Part shown: piece after piece, positions 42,506 to 56,451 of the stretch
How positions within the stretch are numbered: the stretch's first letter is position 1
How the letters are laid out: every line of letters starts with the position of its first letter
NCBI RefSeq assembly: GCF_963576545.1
Contig: NC_083637.1
Location: 21,769,507 to 21,833,506 of the forward strand
Direction of reading: 5' to 3'
Length of the DNA: 64,000 nucleotides
Source: Limanda limanda
Lineage: Eukaryota; Chordata; Actinopteri; Pleuronectiformes; Pleuronectidae
Position numbers and translations under genes: made by a program
The notes under the pieces: model-generated
What the model saw: the letters and a program-made list of their open reading frames with translations, nothing else
The model's database searches: none
Told to the model about the DNA's origin: nothing

Positions 42506-43001
42506 TTAAAGGGACTCTTACCTTTGTTGCATTTGAGAATTACAGCACATTCAAATCATCCCGCCTTCCTCCAATGCCCACCCACCCCCTCGTTCCCATC
42601 CGCGGTGTTTTTTTGAAGAAACTTTATTTACAAGCAGACTTCCAACCTACTGCCTCCGCGCACGCACGTGAGTTTTTGTTTACCAAAGCAATGGATTCGG
42701 ATTCAGAAGCACCGGTAAGTTATATACATTGATGACGCGGGCCCGAATGCGCCACAAGAAGCAGACGGAAAACCTGCATGTCCATGCCACAAACAGACAG
42801 GTCTGTCGGCCAATAAGGTCCTTCGATCCGAAGAATTTTATTGGTTGAAGTTTTCACTAAATATTATGAGAGTGAAATAATTGTTTGTTTTTACTCCTGG
42901 TGGGTCTGTCTTTCATTTTAGAGTGTCATTACCTTATTAATACCAATTTAACCTTATCCAAAAAAAGTGTAAAAATGCAACAAAGGTAAGAGTCCCTTTA
43001 A
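42506..43001. mobile_element. Kolobok/T2-like MITE with perfect TTAA duplications, 488 bp
   Basis: The element spans 42510-42997. It starts AGGGACTCTTACC and the right end is the exact inverse; the terminal repeats match for about 25 bp, through TTTGTTGCATTT. TTAA flanks both sides (42506-42509 and 42998-43001). AGGGA ends with TTAA fit the Kolobok AGGRR rule. No transposase domain is present, but a short ATG exon-like segment followed by a donor lies inside. Confidence 0.88.
42691..42720 (+). other. First-exon-like start codon and splice donor inside the MITE
   Basis: ATG at 42691 has G at -3 and G at +4, opens MDSDSEAP, and is directly followed by GTAAGT at 42715-42720. This looks like a leftover 5' coding exon of the autonomous parent element. 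It could also be chance. Confidence 0.4.
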
Positions 43002-44882
43002 TCGAGAGCTACACTTTTGCTCTGCCAATGAAAATAGTAACAAGATGTTCAAAATCAATGAAAAAGAGATGTATCACAAAATAGCTGCATGTGAAGAGAT
43101 TATAAAGTGATACCTCAAATAGGTATGGGCAAGCTGATGAGTTTCAAGACGTCCACAATTGAACTGTCAAGCAAGACCAAAGTGAGTGTGTAATGTTCTG
43201 CTCTTGTTGTTATGTCCCAAACCCATGACATAATCTTTAGGACACGCCATAGCACGCCCTTTACCAACAAGATGACTGACATCACTTGTCTGAGTCGTAA
43301 ACAATTGTTTTTGAAGCACCACATTGTGTCATTGGCCAATAAAGGCCACAGAAACATGCTCGGCTGCCATATCACATGACCTTGTGCTACATGCTGTGTT
43401 TGTCTAACTTCCCACTCAGAGTGAATCAGTGACCGTCCTGGAGGGACAGAACAACAGATGGGGTCCGATCCAGTGATTTCCTCTGCTGACTTAAAGGAAA
43501 TACGGTCGTCCCATACTTCCCATCCTGCGACATGAGTCCGAGACGTGTGGCACGACACTACACACACATCTGACATGGTATCTCTCCCTGGCTCCGACCA
43601 GATACATCCTCAGTGGAAACTCGGTGAGTGTCTGCATGTAGGCGTCCATTCAAGAGGGGGGAACTGATAAGGTGGAGATTGTATTTGTCATGAGAATCTA
43701 TTTATTGGCTTGAAGGAAAAAACGATTGAATTTCCATTTAATGAAGTATAGAAGCAGCTAATGTCAAGAGTTCAGTGCAGGAACATAAGTTATAAAATGT
43801 CCCTCTCTGAAATGCGTAGGAAATGGAAAACCCCACTGTGACTAAAATTCAGTTCAAGTGAATGAACTTACGTCTGTTAAATCAGCCTGATATTCACACT
43901 CACATCTACCTTTTCTACCAGAATAATTTAATGAATAACTTATTTGGATTCAGGATAAATGAACCATCCTCACATCAGACCTTGGAATTGAAGCTATGAT
44001 GAATTAAATGAGCTGATTGGTAGAATAAGTTTGGATTTTTCACACGACTCAAATATTTTAGGGAGAAGCTTTTCTTTAAAGGCAGGGGTGTTTTGCCGTG
44101 TGACAGTAATAGATATTCCTCTTATCATACAGGTTTACTCTGGTGCCTTCTTGTATGCATCGTGTGGGGGGTAGTATATCTGGATGCATAGATGAGAGGT
44201 CATACTTGTAACTCAATAACAGCATAAAAGGACAACAAGACTATTTTGGATCCAGCAGGACGAAGATGTAAACAAACTGTGGATTAGCTCGATGTTGGCC
44301 CAGTGGCTCTAATGTCCCCACACACATAGCTCCCTCTCCCCCACCATTTACCCATGTACTGGGGCTTTAAATACATCCTGTTACCATGACCAGTCACCAT
44401 GCTAAAAACACACACACACACACGTTATAGACGCATTACACACGACTTACTAAAAAGTGTTCTCTGGGAAGCACAAGAACAAAAACCCCACAGTCCAATC
44501 TACTCCAATTGTCGCCGTTGTAAACAGCTGTACTGATTTATAAAAAAGACATTCAGCATTATATCACATGCTGTCATATCTTTCCACACCATATATTAAA
44601 GCTTGGTCAATCAATAAGAAACCATAACTCAGAACAACAAATAACCACCAAAACACAACCACGCTCAGAATTGCTGACTCAGCGTTTTATCTGAGCCGAA
44701 TCGAGGAGGAGAGTTGATGTTTACTTCACAAGTTGACCCAGTTAGAGACGAGACAACAGAGGAGCACAGCACAGTACATTCCCACATCAACACCAGGACA
44801 CAGTCAGCGAGCCTCAGGGCGGCCAACTGTGATTTGTTAGTGGGTGTGTGATGTGACAATGCCACGGCGTGTTTTTTTTATT
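43002..44882. other. Non-coding DNA, no gene recognised
   Basis: The 153-codon minus-strand frame at 43115-43576 shows no recognised domain. No exon-like signals stand out. Confidence 0.55.
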
Positions 44883-44909
44883 TGTGTGTGTGTGTGTGTG
44901 TGTGTGTGT
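44883..44909. repeat. Short (TG)n microsatellite
   Basis: A pure TG run. Confidence 0.92.
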
Positions 44910-46204
44910 CCACAAACAGGAACCGAGGCATGGGTGTGCCTGTTAAAACAGCGGCAGATGATGTGGTAAATATAAGTGTTTGGTCAGTGAGGCAATAAAG
45001 TGCGTTTCCTGGGGACACAAGGTCAACAATAGCTCATAAATGCACATATACACAAACACACACACATTTACATTTACTGGATTCAACTGTAACTTACACT
45101 TTATCGTGTGTGTAAGTCAAATTGAATGTGTGTGCAAGTAGAATTGCAAGGATGAGACAATTAACAATTTGTCTTGATGTTACATCGTAGGAAATTAAAG
45201 ATATTTGGGTTTTGAACTCTTTCTCAAACAAAATGAGACATTTAATCACAATCATCTTGCTTCTGCTTGTGGTCGGTATTCTACACTTATAATTTAATTT
45301 TCTTGTGTTTTACAAAACTAATAATTGAAAACGATCATTAGTTAGAGACCTAAATATAAGTAGACTTGATATTTTGATGACAATGTTGTATCCTCTCCAG
45401 TACAACCACAACACTCTGGCATAGAGCAGGAAAATAAACCGTTTCTATTGAATTATAGACAGTAAGAATCTAATCTACAATTACTCACGGTTAAATGACT
45501 GCTGCCACCATATGAAAGGTGAGTTAATAAAGGAAATGCATCCACTGATGTGAAATAATGTGAAAATTAATATAACTGAGGTCAAATCTTCATACATTTG
45601 TGTCTTATTATTCAGACCTTTTTTCTCTACACTTTCACTACACATTCAGTGACCTCAAACACCTCAGTAGGTTTCTGATATACAAACAATCAAACATCTG
45701 CATTCACATACAGATGATAAAACTGTTGCAAACGGAGAGAAATGCCAAAATAACCCCGCTGGTGGTTGACCTACCAAGAAAGTAATCGGTGCAAAACGTT
45801 GGTTCTACCACAATTTAATTGTCATTACCCAGAATGCTTTTCACTAGCCCAGTACGGCCACCATCGTGTTGTGTCCATAGGTGGTGAAGTCAAACTCCAG
45901 TGTGCGTCTCCCTTTAGAAAATGCACAACGCAAACCAGCATGATGATTTCACAGAAGGTCGGTTACAGAGTGATGTATATCTTTCTAAACAATTACAAAA
46001 CAAAGGGTGTCCTCAGTGAAAGTCACTCGGAGAGAACAAAGCTCAGCGTCAGAGCTGAATGTCACAGCAGGATTCAGAGCCCAACCGTGAGGTTTAATGT
46101 GTTTGTGTGTGCATGTACGGAAGAGTTATGTTTATAAGTAGGACTTTTATAGCAGGGTAATAAAACAGCAGAGCAATAGTGAGGAAAGGAGAGAACGTAT
46201 TCAG
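44910..46204. other. Non-coding DNA, no gene recognised
   Basis: Mostly AT-rich. The 123-codon frame at 45766-46137 has no known domain. Confidence 0.55.
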
Positions 46205-46229
46205 CACACACACACACACACACACACAC

Positions 46230-46319
<90 letters not shown>
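46205..46319. repeat. (CA)n microsatellite, about 115 bp
   Basis: A CA run with a single AA interruption at about 46230-46231. Confidence 0.97.
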
Positions 46320-46321
<2 letters not shown>

Positions 46322-47923
46322 TAAATGTTCCATCACGTTCAGAAATAGGCAGTGAGTCCTTTGCAGATCCCCAAACAGCAAGAGGATCAACACTTATAAT
46401 AAAGGAATCCATAGGACTCTGCTCACATGAACCCCTCACACATACACACGTGTACATACACACACACACACACAGCTATAATTGAACCATATATGAACAC
46501 ACTGTTCCGAGGAAAATTATTCACACACAGTCTAATGAATACAAACCCCGATGGTATTTGCACTTTGACAGGGAATATTCAAAATGACAGTCTGTTAATT
46601 GAACAGATGAGGTGACCTGGAAGATTTCAAATATAATCTCCATATTAATGCAGACCCTCGGGGCAGAGTGTCGGGAAGCCCCCCTCTCCCTCCTCCTCCA
46701 TTCACAAACAGTGGCTGCACACTCGCTCTCATCACTGGCACTCCGCCCAGGCAGAATAGCGTTCCAAATCAGTGCCGTTCTCCGGTCACAATGGCAGCAT
46801 TTCATCGGTCGGTCCACAGTTAGATCCACAATTAACTGTGATGACTGAACAGGGATTTAAAGCTTCATGTATCTGCTGCATTTTGGATCATAACTATCTA
46901 ATGCTAAAAGACAAGATCATTTGTCGTCTCACATGACAGAATTTCCATATCGAGTTCATAATCTCGAACCGATTCTGTCTCATCATTCACGAACGCTCCA
47001 CAAGATTAAAGGTCTGATTGTCTGGTGGAGTCCACGTTCCCATGTCTGCTCTGAACTTTCCTGATCTCTAACGTTTAACTCTCAGAGCGACACTTTAATA
47101 AGGTGACGACCACGGGGATCAAAAGAGACGCTGTCTGCTTCAAAAGCTCATTTGGCCCAAAACTTGGCACCTCTCCTCCTCCCATGGTCAGAGGCTGACC
47201 CTGTTGCCATGGCTACACCACTCTTAATATCTATGCAAACGCCTTCTCGCTGCAAGGGGAAGACCCACTGCTGATGCTCCGCCAGGGACTGCCCCCTCAT
47301 GCACAAACATAGAAAGGCCTGTGTAAACACAAACATGTTATGAGCTCACACAGACACACATGCACATATCAACACACATGCAAAGTTAATGGTGTATGGA
47401 CAGTCAGCTGTGCTCCGTGTGGGGCCGGATGCCTTCAGTAATACATCCACCCACAAGTGTATTATAAAGTTATTCTAACCCCACCTCGCTGGGACGTCTG
47501 GCTCTGACAACCAAACAACTGTGGAATCTAAACACTCAGCCCACACATGTATCGCATCCAACAGCAGCATGACTGTGCATGCACAATAGACACTTCAGTT
47601 TCATCTGACTCCATCAGTCAGAGCATCAAGAATGAAACGCTGAAGTTGGAGATCAGCCGCACGGCTCAATGGCACGTTGTCAGAATGTGGAGGTAAACCC
47701 AACTGGATAGAGCCAAACAAAAAAAGCACATCAACATAAATAGGAGGAACCATGTAAAAGTTAAAATCGTAATTCGGTGCTTGGTGTTGAGTTCAAACTT
47801 GGTCAATTGTAATCTGCACCGTTGTCCTGATCAAGCTGTTATGACAGTGTTGACCTTTAACAGAACGGTCATTAAAAAATCCAGGAAGCTGCTGTAGCTA
47901 ATTCGCCATATAATTGTGCAGTG
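46320..47923. other. Non-coding DNA, no gene recognised
   Basis: It contains GTTGCCATGGCTAC at 47203-47216, close to the palindromic RFX X-box, and a GC-richer stretch at about 46655-46830. No supported gene. Confidence 0.5.
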
Positions 47924-48131
47924 CAGGGTTTCCCCCAGTGCTGTATAGGCCTGGCGGGCCGCCAGGCCTTACTCCCCCCCCCCGCCAGGCTAAGCGTCAC
48001 ATGTTTTTTTAATTAAAAAAAAAAAAAAAAATCCGTCACTCGCGCACATCAACAACACTTCACTTCCTCATTGAGCCCCGATCCCCAAGCAACCATCCTA
48101 TTGGTCCAAACAGTCACAAGTCCCACCCAGA

Positions 48132-48257
48132 CGCCTTCACTGACCCTCGGACATCAGAACGCTCCTTCAACACAGTGTTTTACTGAACATACGTCGCCTT
48201 CACTGACCCTCAGACATCAGAACGCTCCTTCAACACAGTGTTTTACGGAACATAAGT
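48132..48257. repeat. Tandem duplication of a 63-bp unit
   Basis: 48132-48194 and 48195-48257 are near-identical and differ at only a few positions (for example CTCGG versus CTCAG, TACTGAAC versus TACGGAAC). The unit length is a multiple of three, and a plus-strand frame stays open through both. It lies inside the composite element. Confidence 0.9.
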
Positions 48258-48608
48258 CAAAACCGAACATAAACATAAACCTAGTCCCTTACACGATTAG
48301 GCTGCAGCTATTTGGTTTTATTTATTTAAAAATAGGGTACTTCTTATTTCATACATTTTCCACAAATATGAGGACTCAAATAGCCCTACAAAGTTCTGTG
48401 TTTAATTTATTTCAAAGTAGGCCGACACTTGCCTGTGTATTTTGTTTGTTTGTTATTTTGTTGCTTGTCTGTTTGAGTAGCTGGCTGAAAGCAAAGAAGT
48501 AGTACGCTTATCTTTTATTGGTAACCAAAATGTTACGGTTCATTGTTTCTGAAATAAGAGGCCTGACTGCTATGTTCACAGCAAACTTGAATTTTTTTTA
48601 ATATTAAG

Positions 48609-49069
48609 TAGGGCTGCCACTAACGACTATTTTTCTATCGATTAATCTGACGACTATTTTATCGATTAGTCGATTAATCTAAACGATTAATTTTCCTCCA
48701 AAAAAATCAAATTGACCATTTCAATTCAGTAAATTTTATTTTGATAACAACAAACTGTATGTCACCATATAATGCAGCACAAAACAAAATGTAAACAAAG
48801 GCTCAAATATTAAAGTGCAAAACTGTAGGTTTAAACTAGCAACTCCAACGTGATAAAAATAAATAAAAAAGAGGGCTTATAAGTTAAGTCAGCAGTGCAA
48901 CTCAAAAAGATATCAAAGTATCTATTTAACCCCTTATCAAAATAAAAAAGTTAGGTGTGCATATTAAACAAAGTGCAACATGTTTAGAGTATAAGAAACA
49001 ATGGTGTCCAGCTCAAAATCCGACTCAACACCCCCCCCCCCCCCGCGCGGGTGCCTTCTAGCAGCCCTA
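48609..49069. mobile_element. Inner element with TAGGGCTGC inverted termini
   Basis: The left end TAGGGCTGCCACTAACGA is followed by repeated TCGATTA motifs. The right end GCAGCCCTA is its inverse for about 9 bp. The TCGATTAATC-rich subterminal region resembles a very common teleost hAT-type family. No matching 8-bp duplication is seen on the flanks, so boundaries are tentative. Confidence 0.55.
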
Positions 49070-49105
49070 CCACCAGGCTTAGCAAGTTTTCTGGGGGAAA
49101 CCCTG

Positions 49106-53011
<3,906 letters not shown>

Positions 53012-53071
53012 ATTATTGTAAGTCGCTTTGGATAAAAGCATCAGCTAAATGAAATGTAATGTAATGTAAAT
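53012..53071 (-). repeat. Teleost LINE/SINE tail-like repeat, fragment 2
   Basis: TTGTAAGTCGCTTTGGATAAA, then GCATCAGCTAAATG and an ATGTA-type short tandem tail. Such ATGTAA-like tails are typical of 3' ends of teleost LINEs and the SINEs that borrow them. Confidence 0.7.
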
Positions 53072-53334
53072 GTCAAATATGATCTGTGCATATGTGCTGC
53101 TCTGCCTCCATCTGGTGTCCTTAAATGTGCTTGTGTAATATGCATCATATCCACACCATCCCTCCTTAAAGGTGCAACGGCCCTTTAATGTGTTGTGGAA
53201 CACGTGTTTTTTTCATAGAATAATTTTATTCTGGCAATTTCCTTGTTCTTCAGTCTAAATTGGAACTGTTTTAAGATGTGTGCATCAGGTTTTACAGATA
53301 CGCATTTGGGGCCTGGGCTTTAGTGTTCTTTAGT
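53072..53334. other. Non-coding DNA, nothing recognised
   Basis: No open frame or repeat boundary of note. Confidence 0.5.
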
Positions 53335-53405
53335 GTATTTTCGAGTACTTTACTGTACTTTACTGTGAAAGTCTTCCCCGAGTACTTTACTGTACTCGAA
53401 AATAC
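53335..53405. repeat. 14-bp perfect inverted repeat (potential 71-nt hairpin)
   Basis: GTATTTTCGAGTAC (53335-53348) and GTACTCGAAAATAC (53392-53405) are exact inverses. Short ACTTTACTGTACT repeats lie between the arms and give a partly repetitive loop. Confidence 0.75.
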
Positions 53406-54350
53406 AGCCTGTATAAAAGGCATTCATTATTAATACTGAATAATAGGACGTAGTACTGTACGGGGCTCGTCTGGAATGAACAGGGCAAAAGAGTGAAAAC
53501 AAAGGCAACTACAAGTGCAACATGCATTTTGTCCAGCTGTGGAATGTTTGCAAGAAAATAAAGTACAGGGATGAAATTGTAGGTCTGGGCCTGATCATAG
53601 GAAAAGCACTGCCCCCACCCCAGTGGCAGAAGCAGCTACCTTGACAACAAACTGCCAGAACCTTAAAGTGAAGAGCAGACTCTAAAGCTTCCAGGAGACC
53701 TGATCAGCAGAGTCTGCTGCATATGAATGAGATGCTGGGAGGAGAAAAATTTAATATGAGAGCATCTGGCTTGTTCCTGAGGCCTTCAATAAGTTTGGCT
53801 TGCTAAGACATCTGAAATGACTTGTTTTGTTATTCCTGCATACAAAGAGGATCCCAGCAACAAGACGAAGGATCATACATGTTGCCAGCTTATTTCTCAG
53901 GATGCATCAGGTTGTATGGATAACATGTGGGCGGAGGGGCCACAGGAAGTAAGTCAATAACACAATAATGAGGTGATATAGAGATCCACCACCCCAGTGG
54001 TGGAAAGGTCTGGAAATCATAGAGCAGGAGCTCCCTCTGTAGCTGATAAGGCAGACTGCAGGGGTGATTCAAATGACTCCATGCTAAAATCTTCCTAAGT
54101 GACCAGTCATTGTTTTAACTCAGAATGGAATTAGTTGCTTCTTTATCTAATAAGAGGCGATGGCAAACAGAAACATCTTAACAGTTTATTTTAATGAACT
54201 ACCATTTCCGGTGGACCTGTTGTTCTACGGGAGTTTATTTAAACAAATGTGGTGCATAGAAATTAGACGGGTCTTCTTGTTTAGTTTTGACTCTGGTGAC
54301 AGAAGGCAGACCTGTCCGAGATGACCCGAGGAGTGTCCACAACGTAGTCC
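53406..54350. other. Non-coding DNA, no gene recognised
   Basis: No domain or splice-bounded frame was found. Confidence 0.55.
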
Positions 54351-54578
54351 ATTTCAGGTTCAGTACCTGGCCCAAAGACCATTGTAATGCAAGGTCTGGG
54401 AATGTTGACCTGTTAACAGAATATGTGACAAACGTGATCAGCTGCAGCGCCTGCTCTGTGGTAAGTGAACTTGAACTTTGACCTCCTGCCAAGAGACCTA
54501 ACCCTAGTGCATTTCACATTCAGTACCTGGCCCAAAGACCCTTGCAATGCAAGGACTGGGAATGCTAACCTGTTAACC
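54351..54578. repeat. Pair of 68-bp direct repeats, 160 bp apart
   Basis: 54351-54418 and 54511-54578 share ATTTCA, CAGTACCTGGCCCAAAGACC, then TGCAAGG, CTGGGAATG and ACCTGTTAAC with only scattered differences. The sequence between them is not obviously related, so this is either a decayed tandem duplication or two copies of a dispersed repeat. Confidence 0.8.
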
Positions 54579-55328
54579 CTTTATTCAAGATACATGGCAA
54601 TACAGTGATTGGTTTCAATCAAGGCGATACATCAGATTTTGAAAGGTTTTCCGTTGGTTCTTCCAGTATGTATTTGTATTTTCCAAGTTATTTTATAAAA
54701 TCTTTGAATTGTAAGACACTCAAGCTCTCCTGGAAACACCCTGTGTAATGAGGAGTCCCCCTCATTGAGAAAACACCCGACTATGTAATGTCTCTGCTCT
54801 GTTTCTACTGGTCCCAGTCTTTAGCAGTCACCACCTATTGTCTGTATGTGTATGTATGCAAATGGTGAACGTGTGTGCACTTGCACGGACAGAGACACAC
54901 GGTCACGTCATGATTCCAGCTCCTGCTGCAATCAGCTCTAAAGGAGCCAAGTGAAGCACCCGACCCACTTCGCTGGTCCTCCAATATGTGTAAATAGCTG
55001 CTTGGCCTGCAACAAATAGCTCACAGTGATGGGCCATTGGGCTGCTATTCTTGGATAAGTTACTATTTTTACTCCTTCATTTTCCTCAACTCTGTCACAA
55101 GGGCAGTTGAGGGATACTCTATGAATAGAAAGAGGTTTAAACAGGGTCGAAAAGGGAGAAAGTAAATGGATCTCGGAGGCACAATGATTTTCGAAGAGCC
55201 ACAACATGCAGCTGAAACATGAAACTGTGAGGCTACAAAGTTCATTCTGGTCACCTTATTTCTATTTGATAGCACCAAGGACACCCATATGTACACACAA
55301 TGATTGGCTGCTGTTTTTCTATGACCTT
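54579..55328. other. Non-coding DNA, no gene recognised
   Basis: Nothing with a domain or splice sites. Confidence 0.55.
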
Positions 55329-55745
55329 CACCAAGAAGGTTATTTTTTCTTTGCTGTTTGTCTGTTAGGTTGTTTTTCTGTTAGCAGGACTATGCTTAAA
55401 CTAGGACGGCATTCAGCAGAGCGCATGCCTCAGAGCACAGCCCCTTTAAATTCAATCAAGCGGCAACAAGTTGCATCAAGATCTTGAACAAATCCCTGGG
55501 AAATTAGAGAAAATGTCAAACTAAATCCTATATCTCACAACGTTAAGGAAAGGTGAAAAATTATCCCTGTTCCACTTCTAAATTTAATGGGTCAAATTAA
55601 ATCCTTTCACCAAGTATCATAAAATCAGGGGACAAACAAGCAGACAAACAGCTATGAAAACATAACCACCTTTACGGAGGTAACTGCTGGACTGAGTGTC
55701 ATGAAACTTGGTGGAGGGTTGGGGTATAGGCCAATGAAGAATCAG
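55329..55745. repeat. Probable dispersed teleost repeat
   Basis: It begins CACCAAGAAGGTTATTTTTTC, is followed by a TGTTTGTCTGTTAG segment and GCAGGACTATGC, and ends near CATGAAACTTGGTGGAGGG. This combination is familiar from abundant dispersed repeats in fish genomes. I cannot assign the family. Confidence 0.45.
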
Positions 55746-56108
55746 TAAAAACATTAAAGCAATATTGAGCTGCAGGGAGTTCATTTTACTTCCGTCTTTA
55801 TTGTATTAATTAGATTAGAGAATTCAAATATGATCTTACTGAGCATAAAGCCTAAAGAAATGCAAACAACTAAGGGAGTTTACTTTTATCTTGATCGCCC
55901 AAAAATATGAATTAAAACTCTTGTAAATTTCTATTGAATATGTTGCATGTATTCTCTGATCATAACCACTAAATGCTTCCTCTGCATACTGCTGTGACTG
56001 GGCCCAGCAGAATACATAAACGCTAAAACCACACCGGAGGCAGGCAGACCACCGCCACTCATCTGGGGCACCCAAATATTCCTCCTGCCTCCCTCCTGCT
56101 CTGGCACA

Positions 56109-56140
56109 TGAGTCAGACTGGCCCTGTTAACCAATCACAG
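56109..56140 (+). promoter_or_regulatory. AP-1 site and CCAAT box upstream of the SOD-repeat gene
   Basis: A perfect TGAGTCA (56109-56115) and AACCAATCACAG (about 56129-56140) lie about 270-300 bp before the start codon. No TATA box was seen. The AP-1 consensus would suit stress- or inflammation-linked control of a secreted copper SOD, but that is inference from motifs alone. Confidence 0.35.
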
Positions 56141-56411
56141 GCAGACACAGACAGAGTGCAGCTGACAAACAGAGGCACAGGGGAGGCTGCACACATTTGA
56201 AAACCAGTCCCACATGACATGTTGCTGGAGGACACAGAAGCCACTTCTCACACACACACCGTCCTGTTGCCGTCATTGAACTTCTTCACTGAAAGAAAAC
56301 AGTCCTCCTGCATCTCAGCTGGGTTTTTTCCCTCACCTTCGCCATCAGTCCGGATTTACATACCTGCGGTGAAGCTTTGATTTCCCCCCCCCACACACAC
56401 ACATCTGCAAC

Positions 56412-56451
56412 ATGTGCCTTCTGACAGCTGCCCTGCTGTTTTCTTTACTAT
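56412..56451 (+). CDS. SOD-repeat gene, exon 1 (signal peptide)
   Basis: ATG at 56412 opens MCLLTAALLFSLL, a typical short hydrophobic signal-peptide core. It is followed by a single base and a GTGAGT donor (56452-56457). That lone T joins the AT at the start of exon 2 to make Tyr14, continuing YSISCVQF, so the phase (1) matches exactly across the 3064-bp intron. Cleavage is likely around residues 17-19, giving a protein that enters the secretory pathway. The 5' UTR contains a poly-C/CA tract just before the ATG. The acceptor used is CCTTTTCAG at 59515. Confidence 0.85.

Larger units (their letters stand above)
47924..49105. mobile_element. Composite hAT-like element (outer CAGGGTTTCCCCCAG termini)
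   Basis: The left end CAGGGTTTCCCCCAG (from 47924) and right end CTGGGGGAAACCCTG (to 49105) are inverted copies. AGGCCTGGCGG-like sequence inside the left end pairs with CCAGGCTTAGC inside the right. No exact 8-bp target duplication is visible, so the ends may come from different copies or have decayed. A second element with TAGGGCTGC termini lies within. Confidence 0.6.

Noticed and set aside
43115..43576. 153-codon minus-strand frame
   Set aside because: No domain recognised and nothing around it supports transcription.
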